Shown piece after piece: positions 1-7,655 of a stretch of DNA of 64,000 nucleotides. The notes beneath the pieces were generated by a model, which was given only the letters and a program-made list of their open reading frames with translations, was not told where the DNA came from and searched no databases. Numbering within the stretch: the first letter of the stretch is position 1; each line of letters opens with the position of its first letter. The DNA comes from VRUE01 sp963715455 (GTDB lineage: Bacteria > Actinomycetota > Thermoleophilia > Solirubrobacterales > 70-9): contig OY970245.1 in assembly GCA_963715455.1 (NCBI GenBank), positions 744,001 to 808,000 of the forward strand, given 5' to 3'. The translations under genes and the position numbers were made by a program.

Positions 1-91
1 GCCGCAAGAAGACGAGCAGCAGACAGGCCATGAAGAAGACCCCGAAGACGGGGTACCAGTCGAAGAAGAAGGTTTGGATTTTTTCGGCCAT
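1..91 (-). CDS. N-terminus of a membrane protein, truncated by the window edge
   Basis: The leftward reading frame starts at an ATG (complement of 89-91) and runs off the window edge after about 30 residues. It begins MAEKIQTFFFDWYPVF and continues into an uninterrupted hydrophobic stretch ending near LLLVFLR, so it opens with a membrane segment close to the N-terminus. Short N-terminal anchors of this kind are found in membrane-bound AAA proteases such as FtsH-like proteins, but no catalytic region lies inside the window, so the function is open. Whether it shares a transcript with the FHA regulator, whose leftward reading frame ends at 168, cannot be judged. Confidence 0.5.
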   Translation of the reverse strand, partial: MAEKIQTFFFDWYPVFGVFFMACLLLVFLR

Positions 92-167
92 CAGTAGAAG
101 TGCGGATGAGTCTGGGGGTAAACGCCCCGCAGTCCAATCGCATATACGTCCAGCTAGCGCCTGAGAG

Positions 168-851
168 CTAAAGGTCGCGGGGGCTAATTGCCCCGCTTTG
201 CAGCGCCCGCTCAACCAAAGCGACCCGCTTTTGGTTCTGCGGCAGGTCCTCGAGGCCGAGCTTCTCGAAGAGGGCGCGCATGTGGGTCTTGACCGCGTCG
301 ACGCTGAGCTGGAGCTCGTCGGCGATCGCCTGGTTGGTCGGCGGCGTGGCGAAGCTGGAGCCGTCCTTAAAGGGCCGGCAGAGGGCGACGAGGACGCGCT
401 TCTGACCGGGCGAGATGGTCGCCGCGGCGGGCACATCGCTGGCGATCACGGTTGCTTCCGGCGCCTGCTCACCGCTTTCGCCGGGGCGGCGGTAGAGCAC
501 CGTGGTCTGGCCGAAGCGCAGAACCTCGCCGTCGCGCAGGCGACGGCGGCCATGGACGCGCTCCGGCCCGACGAAGGAGCCGTTGCGCGAAAGGCCGTCG
601 TCGAGCAGCGTGCACTCGCCGCCGACCACCTCGATCTGGGCATGCAGGGCGGAGACCTCGCCGTCCCAGTCGAGCCGCAGCCCGGCGGCCTCGCCACGCC
701 CCACCCAGATCTCCGTCGTGCCGGGTTCGACGATGAGGATCTGCTGCTCGCCCGTGCCGTCGCGGTAGACGAGGAATGGCCGACCACCGCGCTCGGCCTC
801 GATCTGGGCCTTGAGCTCGGGGGCGCTGGTCTGTCGCGGATCGACGCTCAC
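168..851 (-). CDS. FHA domain / LuxR-type HTH transcriptional regulator
   Basis: A 227-residue cytoplasmic regulator with two recognisable parts. Residues about 25-122 form a forkhead-associated domain: GRG at 51-53, a Ser-Ala-Leu-His element at 67-70 and SRNGSFV at 88-94 match the conserved phosphothreonine-binding loops. Residues about 147-220 are a LuxR/GerE-like helix-turn-helix, including NQAIADELQLSVDAVKTHM. FHA domains bind phosphothreonine, so the inferred role is transcription control that reads Ser/Thr kinase signalling. No kinase or phosphatase gene lies nearby. The start is a GTG at the complement of 849-851 with no clear ribosome binding site. The IS element lies just upstream of its promoter side. 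Confidence 0.85.
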   Translation of the reverse strand: MSVDPRQTSAPELKAQIEAERGGRPFLVYRDGTGEQQILIVEPGTTEIWVGRGEAAGLRLDWDGEVSALHAQIEVVGGECTLLDDGLSRNGSFVGPERVHGRRRLRDGEVLRFGQTTVLYRRPGESGEQAPEATVIASDVPAAATISPGQKRVLVALCRPFKDGSSFATPPTNQAIADELQLSVDAVKTHMRALFEKLGLEDLPQNQKRVALVERALQSGAISPRDL

Positions 852-887
852 GCGCCTGATCCTACGACTCGCCGACCCCGCTTCGGT

Positions 888-922
888 GCTGCTTTTTGCA
901 CCTTAAGAGGGCACAAAGCAGC
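888..922. promoter_or_regulatory. inverted repeat upstream of the FHA regulator
   Basis: GCTGCTTT at 888-895 and AAAGCAGC at 915-922 are perfect inverted repeats in the short stretch between the FHA-LuxR gene and the left end of the IS element. A competing pair, GGTGC at 886-890 and GCACC at 898-902, lies inside. It could be an operator for the leftward regulator gene or a transcript hairpin. Only the symmetry is visible. Confidence 0.25.
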
Positions 923-946
923 GCCGGACGGGGTGAGCGAGTCCAC

Positions 947-976
947 CCCTAGGTGTAATTCCTAAGCACGTTGTTC
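947..976 (+). repeat. left terminal inverted repeat of the IS element
   Basis: It begins CCCTAGGTGTA and ends CACGTTGTTC. It matches the right end in inverted orientation at 24 of 30 positions: the outer 11 bases and the inner 10 bases are identical, and the differences lie in the middle. Confidence 0.85.
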
Positions 977-977
977 A

Positions 978-1037
978 TCCGGACCTCCTTGGAGGCTGGG
1001 GGTGTCGAAGCCACCCAGATCCAAGGAGGACACCGGA
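978..1037 (+). promoter_or_regulatory. hairpin masking the transposase ribosome binding site
   Basis: CCTCCTTGGA at 984-993 is the exact reverse complement of TCCAAGGAGG at 1020-1029, and the latter contains the transposase Shine-Dalgarno sequence (AAGGAGGA, 1023-1030). The stem is lengthened by TCCGGA at 978-983 facing CCGGA at 1033-1037, and by an inner CTGGG..GGTG / CACCCAG pairing around 996-1018. A transcript that reads in from outside the element would contain both arms and hide the start site. A transcript starting inside the left arm would not. This arrangement is known to limit translation from external transcripts in other insertion sequences such as IS10. Confidence 0.75.
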
Positions 1038-2029
1038 TGAAGCTGCACGCTAACGCGCCGCTCGGCCCGAAGGGAAGGGCGGTGATGGCCCGCCGCGTCG
1101 TCGAGGACGGGCTCACGCTCACGGAGGCGGCCGAGGCCGCCGGAGTGAGCGTGAGGACGGCGGGAAAGTGGGCCCGCCGCTACCGCGCCGAAGGCGAGGC
1201 TGGACTGGTTGACCGCAGCTCCGCCCCCGCCACCGTCCACAACGTCACCCCAGCAGATCGTGTCGAGGCGATCGCCGCACTGCGCCGCCTGCGACTCACC
1301 GGACCCGAGATCGCCGAGCTACTCGAGATGGCGACCTCGACTGTCTCAGCGGTGTTGAAGAGGATCGGGCTGGGCAAACTGAGCCGGCTCGAGCCAGCCG
1401 AGCCGATCCAACGCTACGAGCGCACTCGTCCCGGCGAGCTGATCCACATCGACGTCAAGAAGCTGGGTCGGATCGTGGGCGGTGCCGGGCACAGAATCGT
1501 CGGTCGCCAGGGGCAAGGCCACAACCCAAGGAGAACCGATGACTCGGGCGTGCCCCGCAAGCAGATCGGCTGGGAGTGCGTCCACGTCTGTGTCGACGAT
1601 GCCACCCGCCTCGCCTACGTCGAGGTTCTCCCCGACGAGAAGGCGCCCACTGCGATCGGCTTCCTGGGGCGAGCGATCTCCTTTTACCGCTCCCACGGCA
1701 TCGCGGTCGAGCGGCTGATGACCGATAACGGCTCCGCCTATCGCTCCACGAGGCACGCCCTCGCCTGCCGGCGCTTGGGGATCAAACACATTCGCACTCG
1801 GCCCTACCGGCCCCAGACCAACGGCAAGGCCGAGCGCTTCATCCGCACGATGCTGCGTGAGTGGGCATACGCCGCCGTCTACGGCAGCTCGCCCGAGAGG
1901 GCCGCAGCCCTCTCGGGATGGATCGAGCGCTACAACTTCAGGCGAAGACATGGCGCCCTCGGTCACCGGCCGCCGATCGCTCGGCTGCGGGAGCTGAGCG
2001 GGAACAACGTGGCTGGCATCTACACCTAG
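1037..2029 (+). CDS. IS481-type DDE transposase
   Basis: A 330-residue transposase that would cut and join the element's terminal repeats. The N-terminal third contains helix-turn-helix segments (LTLTEAAEAAGVSVRTAGKW near 26-45). The rve integrase core carries the catalytic triad D139 (HIDVKK), D230 (MTDNGSAY) and E266 (NGKAERF), with 35 residues between the last two as expected for DDE enzymes. The ATG at 1037 is chosen because AAGGAGGA lies 6 bases upstream and because MKLHANA is a common IS481 N-terminus; an open frame upstream to 971 is not needed. The TAG stop lies inside the right terminal repeat. No frameshift or internal stop was found, so the gene looks active. Confidence 0.92.
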   Translation: MKLHANAPLGPKGRAVMARRVVEDGLTLTEAAEAAGVSVRTAGKWARRYRAEGEAGLVDRSSAPATVHNVTPADRVEAIAALRRLRLTGPEIAELLEMATSTVSAVLKRIGLGKLSRLEPAEPIQRYERTRPGELIHIDVKKLGRIVGGAGHRIVGRQGQGHNPRRTDDSGVPRKQIGWECVHVCVDDATRLAYVEVLPDEKAPTAIGFLGRAISFYRSHGIAVERLMTDNGSAYRSTRHALACRRLGIKHIRTRPYRPQTNGKAERFIRTMLREWAYAAVYGSSPERAAALSGWIERYNFRRRHGALGHRPPIARLRELSGNNVAGIYT

Positions 2030-2031
2030 GG
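2002..2031 (-). repeat. right terminal inverted repeat of the IS element
   Basis: Read on the minus strand it begins CCCTAGGTGTA and ends CACGTTGTTC, mirroring the left end. It contains the transposase stop codon at 2027-2029. Confidence 0.85.
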
Positions 2032-2112
2032 CACCTGGGATGCGGGCCGGATGCGGGCGAAGCTGTTCCCACAAGCAAGAACCCCGCTCACACGCACTTA
2101 GGAGGAACAGAG

Positions 2113-2754
2113 ATGACTCGCAAGACCAATGCCCAGAAGATCGCCCGCCGCAGCGGCCTGCTCGCTGCTATCGCCAGCGTCGCCCTGACGGTCGCCCCCG
2201 CTGCCGGCCTCGCCAAAGCGCCGGTCAAATTCGGCGCCGAGCTCAACCCGACCGTGCAGCCCTCCAACTCGCTGCCCGGCCTGTCCTGCAGCCAGGAAAC
2301 CCCCGGCACGGCCTGCACGATGGTGCAGAACGAAGCTTACGGCCGCCCCGACGGTGGCGAGCTGGCGCCGCGCACCGGCACGATCAAGCGCATCCGCTTG
2401 ATCGCCGGCGGCCCCGGCAGCTTCAAGCTGCAGATCGCCAAGGTAAAGCGCTCGACCCTGCATGGCACCAACGAGGCCAAGGTCGTCTACAACGGCCCTA
2501 GCATCACCTACCAGGGCCAGACCGAAGCCAACTTCGAATCCAGCAACTACCGGGTCGAGAGCTTCAAGGTCGACGTCCCCGTCAAGAAGGGCCAGCAGCT
2601 CGCCCTGCGCGGCAGCATCACCTCGATGATCCGCTGCTCCTCGGGTGGCGACAACACCCTGATCTACACGCCGCCGCTTTTCCCGCGCGGCCCCTTCACC
2701 CCGGCCAGCAACGACGACGGCTGCTGGATTCTGATGGAGGCAGTGATTCGCTAG
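2113..2754 (+). CDS. secreted protein of unknown function
   Basis: A 213-residue protein with a Sec-type signal: a basic N-terminus (MTRKTNAQKIARR) is followed by a hydrophobic segment and a likely cleavage after the AGLAKA region near residue 36. The mature part contains four cysteines (SCSQE, ACTMV, RCSSG, GCWIL) that could form disulfides outside the cell, and looks beta-rich. I recognise no catalytic motif. The ATG at 2113 follows TAGGAGGA at 2099-2106, which decides the start over a longer frame that would read through the IS end. Because the IS element lies directly upstream, its promoter may have been altered by the insertion. Confidence 0.75.
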   Translation: MTRKTNAQKIARRSGLLAAIASVALTVAPAAGLAKAPVKFGAELNPTVQPSNSLPGLSCSQETPGTACTMVQNEAYGRPDGGELAPRTGTIKRIRLIAGGPGSFKLQIAKVKRSTLHGTNEAKVVYNGPSITYQGQTEANFESSNYRVESFKVDVPVKKGQQLALRGSITSMIRCSSGGDNTLIYTPPLFPRGPFTPASNDDGCWILMEAVIR

Positions 2755-2760
2755 CGCTGC

Positions 2761-2804
2761 GCATCCGACATTGACCACCCCTGAGTGGGGTCAATGTCGG
2801 ATGC
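2761..2804. terminator. bidirectional hairpin between convergent genes
   Basis: GCATCCGACATTGACC at 2761-2776 is perfectly complementary to 2789-2804. It lies between the end of the secreted-protein gene and the end of the convergent MBL-fold gene, whose stop is 2 bases away. There is no clear run of T on either side, so it may work as a hairpin barrier rather than a classical intrinsic terminator. Confidence 0.75.
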
Positions 2805-2805
2805 G

Positions 2806-3552
2806 TCAACCGCGCTCGACCTGTGACCCGCCGACGATGGCCTCCGTGCCATCGTCGGCGAACACGATCCAGGCCTTGTTGCCGCCGTCGTAGTCGGGTG
2901 CCCAGAGCTTCAGCGTCGCCGGGCGCCCCCAGACGGTGACCTGCTCTTCGCCGACCTGCTCCTTGCCGTTCCAGATGCGCACGAAGGCGTTGCTCTCGCG
3001 CTCCTCACCGATCGTCGTCGGCTCGCGGTGGCCGGGGTGGACGACGGTCTCGGGCGGCAGCTCCAACAGCCGCAGCACCGAGGCCCGCAGGTCGTAGAAG
3101 CCGCTGGCGCCGGGCGCCATCGTGCCGCCGACCGTGCCCTTGAAGAGCACATCGGCGGTGAAGACGTCGCTGCCGCTGATGAGGAAGGCGAGGTGCCCGG
3201 CAGAGTGGCCCGGGGTGTAGATCGCCTCGAGATCGAGATAGCCGACGTTGAGCATCTCGCCGTCGCCGATCGTTTCCGCCACATCCAAGTCCATCTCCGC
3301 TGCTGCCTCGGCGTGGGCGATCACCGGCACGCCGCCGAGCTTCTCCTGCGCCGCCGCCAGGCCGGCGACGTGATCCGGGTGAGGATGGGTGACGAGGATG
3401 TGGGTGATCTCGATCCCCTCCCGCTCGGCGCGCTCGAGCAGCGGGTCAAGGGCATCATTGCCGTCGATCAGCATTCCGCTGCCGCCGGCTTCGTCGGCGA
3501 CGAGGTAGGCGTTGGACAGCCATTGCGGGTTTTCTGTTCTCTCGATGATCAT
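2806..3552 (-). CDS. MBL-fold metallo-hydrolase, glyoxalase II-like
   Basis: A 248-residue soluble metallo-beta-lactamase-fold hydrolase. Metal ligands are visible: THPHPDH (H56, H58, D60, H61), a GHSAGH histidine, an aspartate in FTADVLF and HPGHREPTT near the C-terminal half, which is the full two-metal set of the glyoxalase II branch. The order and spacing fit thioester or related hydrolases. A C-terminal segment of about 50 residues after the last motif (VTVWGRPATLKLW onward) is extra compared with minimal glyoxalase II and may modify substrate choice. The ATG start has no strong ribosome binding site. The substrate is not predictable from the neighbours. Confidence 0.85.
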   Translation of the reverse strand: MIIERTENPQWLSNAYLVADEAGGSGMLIDGNDALDPLLERAEREGIEITHILVTHPHPDHVAGLAAAQEKLGGVPVIAHAEAAAEMDLDVAETIGDGEMLNVGYLDLEAIYTPGHSAGHLAFLISGSDVFTADVLFKGTVGGTMAPGASGFYDLRASVLRLLELPPETVVHPGHREPTTIGEERESNAFVRIWNGKEQVGEEQVTVWGRPATLKLWAPDYDGGNKAWIVFADDGTEAIVGGSQVERG

Positions 3553-3770
3553 GCGGGCAGTATCGCTGGCTTTCGGTACGTCAATGGTATGGCGGATTCT
3601 TCATCCGTGCCGCGATGCGCGCTACCGTGGTTCGCGTCGCTGTGAAGGCAGCAGTACCGCGGCGTCAGGGGGGAGGAGCCGAGTGTCTTCCGCGCTCCCT
3701 TCTCGATGGCGCTCCCCGCGTACATGTCAGCCCCTGCATGCTCGATTCCGCCTGAAACGGGTCCAGCTCC

Positions 3771-4859
3771 GTGAGGCGGCGCCCGGCGGGGGCGCTTGCG
3801 GGCATAGCCATGGTTCTTCTCCTGGTCACTCCGGTGGGAGCTGCCAGCGGACGTCCCGGCTCGGAAACCTCGCTCGAGGTGTCGCCACCGGCGGTGCCGA
3901 TGCGAGACGTCGTGCTGGGCGAGCCTGGCGCTGCGGCGGCGCGGATCTCGGCGTCCGCCTCGTCGCAGCGCTACTCGATCGGTACGGGCGACGCGACGAT
4001 CGCCGTCGCCGTCACCGCCGCCTGCGAAGCGAGCTGCGAGGTGACCGACCCACAGCGGGTGGCCAGCTTCATTGGCACCTTGGACCACGGCTTCGAGGTC
4101 GACCTGCTCACCGTGCAGCTCGACACCGAATTCCAGCTCGGCTTCGATTGCGGCGTCGGCGCCGAGGCCTGCTACTTCGTCGGCGAGAACAAGATCGTCA
4201 TCGGCGGCTACGAGGTGATGGACGGCGACGGCGCCACCTTCGAATTCGTCCTCGCCCACGAGTACGGGCACCATGTCGCCGCCCACCGCGACATGCCGGC
4301 GCCCTTCGGTGAGGCGGTCGACTGGGGCACGGCGCGCTGGGCCAGCCGCGAGAACGTCTGCCAGGGCAAGCGCCGCGGGCGACTCTTCCCCGGTGACCAG
4401 GAAGGCAACTACTTCGAAAACCCAGGGGAGGCCTTCGCCGAGTCCTTCGCCCGGAACCGCTTTCCCGAGCTCGACATCCGCTGGCGCTATCTCGGCTCGC
4501 TGAAGCCGACACCCGCCTCGCTGCGGGCCGTGCAGGAAGACACTCTTTCGCCCTGGCAGGGGAGGACCAGCTTCGTGCTCCGAGGGCGAGTACCGGCCAG
4601 GGGGGAGGGCGCAGCCGTCGAGTCCCTGCGTACGCCGCTCGACGGGATGGTCAGCCTGCGCCCGGTCAGCCTGCGCAGGCACGGCTACGAACTGGCCCTT
4701 CGTAGCCGTGCCGGCAGGCTTCTGCGCAGCTCCCGCGAGAGCCTCGGCCCCCAGCGCCAGCTCGATTACACCGTCTGCGGCCAGTCCCGCCTGCGCCTCG
4801 TGATCACCTCGACCCGAGCCCGCCCGGGCCCCTTCCGGCTCCTAATCCAGCGACCCTGA
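3771..4859 (+). CDS. secreted zinc metallopeptidase-like protein (HEYGHH)
   Basis: A 362-residue exported protein. A basic N-terminus and hydrophobic core (ALAGIAMVLLLVTPVGAAS) form a signal peptide. HEYGHH at 163-168 is an HExxH zinc site, and a downstream NPGEAFAESFA could supply the third ligand glutamate, as in gluzincin-type peptidases. The last 130 residues form a separate, probably beta-sandwich domain with no catalytic motif. The GTG at 3771 gives the natural signal peptide; the internal ATG at residue 14 would cut it short. It is adjacent to tRNA-Asp, with no evidence of an operon. A peptidase role is inferred from the HExxH motif alone. Confidence 0.75.
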   Translation: MRRRPAGALAGIAMVLLLVTPVGAASGRPGSETSLEVSPPAVPMRDVVLGEPGAAAARISASASSQRYSIGTGDATIAVAVTAACEASCEVTDPQRVASFIGTLDHGFEVDLLTVQLDTEFQLGFDCGVGAEACYFVGENKIVIGGYEVMDGDGATFEFVLAHEYGHHVAAHRDMPAPFGEAVDWGTARWASRENVCQGKRRGRLFPGDQEGNYFENPGEAFAESFARNRFPELDIRWRYLGSLKPTPASLRAVQEDTLSPWQGRTSFVLRGRVPARGEGAAVESLRTPLDGMVSLRPVSLRRHGYELALRSRAGRLLRSSRESLGPQRQLDYTVCGQSRLRLVITSTRARPGPFRLLIQRP

Positions 4860-4894
4860 GATAATCCCCGCCGGGCGCCAGCCGCCCATCCCTC

Positions 4895-4968
<74 letters not shown>

Positions 4969-5169
4969 CTCGTTGAAGTGCCTGCATACGGGCGTATTTC
5001 AGATTCGACCGCGGGGATCGTCTCGCCACCCAAACTCTGACGGGAAGCTGCCTTCCAGCGCCCAATCACCGGGTGGATCTGGGTCAAGGGCGAGTCAACG
5101 CCATCCCGCCCTTTCGGCCTCCGGCGTTCACGCCATTGCTCATTATGTGTTGGAGTAGTAGTCGATCTG

Positions 5170-7614
5170 ATGGTTCCTTCAGAACGGGCAATCGAGCAGG
5201 CAATCGAATCGCTGGATCCCACCTCGTTCCAGCAGCTCGCCGAGGCCTACTTGGCGATCGAGTATCCGAATCGCTTCGCACGGCAGATGATTCTTGGTCG
5301 CAACTCGCGCGGGGCAACCACCGCCGGCTGGCCCGACGCCTACGTGGTCATGAGCGATGGACGGATTGATGCCTTGGAGGCCACAGCTGACACGGCCAAT
5401 TGGACCAGGCATCTAGACAGCGATTTGCGGAAGGCGGCTGCGCTTTCAGGTTCGGGGCTTGGTGGTTTCGCTTTTGTTACGAGCGCCAGAACGCCGCGCC
5501 CAGCAACACTCACATCTCGACAGGAGCAGCTGTCGAAGCTCGGAGTCGATTCCGCTCGACAGACTTTTGTCTTTCGACAGACGCTTGTTAGCGATCTCTG
5601 TTCCGGCCGGTTTGCACAGATCTGGGCTTCTATTCTGAAACTGCCCGTCTCATCACACCCTTTCAGTGGGCTTCGCAACGCGCCAATCTATGGAACCGGT
5701 GCCTCTAGTCAGTTCATGCCCACGGAGTCTGAGTATGAGGAAGGTCGAGTCACACAGCCTAGCGTTCTGAAGAAGGTTGACGGTCGATTGAAAGATGTGG
5801 GGTTCGTGTTGGTTAAAGGCCGTGGCGCATCGGGAAAGACGGCGCTTGCGGCATCCGTGGGATGGCAGCGCTTGGTGGAGGATCGACCCGTCTACTACCT
5901 CGATCTAGCTGATCCATATGCGGGCGGACCTGACTTCGTCAGAGCGGCGGCGGAAACTGTGATTACAAGAGGCGATCGAGGAGTACTATTTATCGTTGAC
6001 AACGTTCATCAAAATGAAACCACTGCTAAGGAGCTCCATCTCAGCTGGAACTCCAGCGACAACGAGTCCGAACTGCTCTTTCTCTCTCGCCGGGCTGAAT
6101 CACCCGAGACTGCACGTGGAATCAAGCCGCCTTTGTTGGACCTTTCGGCGGCCGCAATCGAGTTGCGGGTGGGACGTGGGATGTTGTGTGGAGTCTTCAA
6201 CCGTTTGCGGAAGAGACAGGGAAAGCCACCAGTGGAAGTGCCCCCTGCTGTGCAGAAGCGATGGCTGAAGCTGTTCGGGGGAGACCTGATTGCTTTCGGT
6301 GCCGCGCTTGTTCAAGCAGAGGTTGGACCACCGGACTGGGCACTCTCGCCGGCAGACGCACGGCACTATCTCTACCAGCGTTACCTTGATGGACTCGATC
6401 CTCAAGGGCAGCGTGATCTGTGTACTGTGGCGGACCGCTCCGCCCTTGAGCTTTCGACTCCTGAGAGTCTGATCGCTTTGGGAAGTCTCGGCCCGGCTCT
6501 GGTTAGCGGCATTCTCGAACGCCGGAGCGGCGAGATCCGAACCGTACATCCTGGAATCGGCGAGCTAATCGTCGCGGCCGCCGGGGCGTCAGTCGGAGAT
6601 TTTGCGAGCGAAGTGGATGCTCGTGAGCGACCTTCTGGCTCTGCCGCCGTGACTGCGCAGCGATTGTTTCGGCGAGGTCGGGTCGAAGCAGCTGCGATGC
6701 AGATTCGGCGTCTACATGCCCTTGGAACGCCAGCGTTCGAGATCGTAGGAGGTTTGGGGTCGGGGTCTATGAGAGAACGCGTTCGAATCCTTCAGATTCT
6801 GCTTGGCCCTGAGCGGGTCGTTCAGCTGCTCGGCTCTAAAGAGGAAATAAGCCGCTTTGTGGTGACTGGGCCACTGTGGGAGCTGCTTGCCTTTCGCTGG
6901 GTTGCGCGCTCGCTCGGCAGATCGGTGCAGCGGAGGCTGCTGACCGTTTTCAAGCGGGAGCTGTCCCAAGGTGCAATTGATATTGAGCGCCTGGCCACCG
7001 AAGCGTGTGAAACTCCTAAAAACTTGCCGATGACAATTCGCCAGGTTCGACGACTGTCTCCTGAGTTGTATGAGGCTCTGCTGCCATTGCTTGTGCGTGA
7101 CGACGCTTTCGCGACATGTGTGCGTACAGTTCCGGGCTTTCAGAAACGCCGCTGGGCTGACTTGTTGGAGGCGGCGTGCACATCCGACGCCGTTGCAAAA
7201 TCGATTGCCGAGGTGCTGCTCAAGGATCCGGAGAGTGCTGTCGAAATCCTTCTATATAAGGGGAGGGGCCTTGATCGAGTCATTGCATCATCACAAGTCC
7301 CAATAATCGAGAGAGCGCTAATCTCTTCGATTCGATCGTCCACTTACCACCGTGTTGTAAAAGCGGCTCTCCTCACCTATGGCACCCGCAGGTTTAGCTG
7401 CGCGATCGAACTTACTGCCAGGTTCGATTCGCAATTTCTTGCGGAGCTCGATTCCCTTTCTGAGCAGCGAGACCAAATCGCCGCAAGGGCACGCGCATGG
7501 CGATCTGCCCCCAAAGCCCGGCGACGGATGCTCGCCGTTACGCGCGAGCATTGCCCCCAGCTGCACGCCGCGTTGCTTAGCGACATAGCCGATCAGATTT
7601 CGGCGGCTGCTTAG
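5170..7614 (+). CDS. STAND-like P-loop NTPase with N-terminal PD-(D/E)XK-like domain; candidate defence gene
   Basis: An 814-residue multidomain protein. Residues about 1-160 look like a restriction-endonuclase fold: GWPDAYV with D56, then a strand ending in E70-A-T72, then a helix with K88. Residues about 195-330 hold a P-loop NTPase: Walker A GRGASGKT at 217-224, a hydrophobic Walker B strand ending in D277 (VLFIVDN), and a sensor-like strand ELLFLSRR at 301-308. The remaining 450 residues are helical and probably repeat-like, as in the sensor parts of STAND proteins. Nuclease-NTPase-repeat order is that of Avs-type antiviral STAND proteins. Base composition is visibly poorer in GC, and codons such as ATA and AAA are commoner than in the neighbours. 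The gene follows tRNA-Asp, so horizontal gain is likely. It appears to be a single-gene unit. The start has only a weak GGAG upstream. Function is inferred, not shown. Confidence 0.75.
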   Translation: MVPSERAIEQAIESLDPTSFQQLAEAYLAIEYPNRFARQMILGRNSRGATTAGWPDAYVVMSDGRIDALEATADTANWTRHLDSDLRKAAALSGSGLGGFAFVTSARTPRPATLTSRQEQLSKLGVDSARQTFVFRQTLVSDLCSGRFAQIWASILKLPVSSHPFSGLRNAPIYGTGASSQFMPTESEYEEGRVTQPSVLKKVDGRLKDVGFVLVKGRGASGKTALAASVGWQRLVEDRPVYYLDLADPYAGGPDFVRAAAETVITRGDRGVLFIVDNVHQNETTAKELHLSWNSSDNESELLFLSRRAESPETARGIKPPLLDLSAAAIELRVGRGMLCGVFNRLRKRQGKPPVEVPPAVQKRWLKLFGGDLIAFGAALVQAEVGPPDWALSPADARHYLYQRYLDGLDPQGQRDLCTVADRSALELSTPESLIALGSLGPALVSGILERRSGEIRTVHPGIGELIVAAAGASVGDFASEVDARERPSGSAAVTAQRLFRRGRVEAAAMQIRRLHALGTPAFEIVGGLGSGSMRERVRILQILLGPERVVQLLGSKEEISRFVVTGPLWELLAFRWVARSLGRSVQRRLLTVFKRELSQGAIDIERLATEACETPKNLPMTIRQVRRLSPELYEALLPLLVRDDAFATCVRTVPGFQKRRWADLLEAACTSDAVAKSIAEVLLKDPESAVEILLYKGRGLDRVIASSQVPIIERALISSIRSSTYHRVVKAALLTYGTRRFSCAIELTARFDSQFLAELDSLSEQRDQIAARARAWRSAPKARRRMLAVTREHCPQLHAALLSDIADQISAAA

Positions 7615-7655
7615 CATTGAGCTAGTGTCGAAGGCTCAGCAATACTCAAGCATTA

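Larger units (their letters stand above)
947..2031 (+). mobile_element. IS481-family-like insertion sequence, apparently complete
   Basis: A roughly 1.08-kb element bounded by 30-bp imperfect terminal inverted repeats (24 of 30 positions match), with one full-length DDE transposase between them. CACC occurs at 944-947 and at 2032-2035, so a 4-bp target duplication is possible, which would shift the left boundary by one base. The element lies between the FHA regulator and a secreted-protein gene that starts 82 bp downstream. It carries a single gene with no cargo. The family call rests on the transposase; the exact subfamily was not determined. Confidence 0.85.

Noticed and set aside
947..2112. 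IS element as a promoter donor for the secreted-protein gene at 2113
   Set aside because: No outward -35/-10 pair was found in the right end; the transposase frame simply stops inside the terminal repeat.
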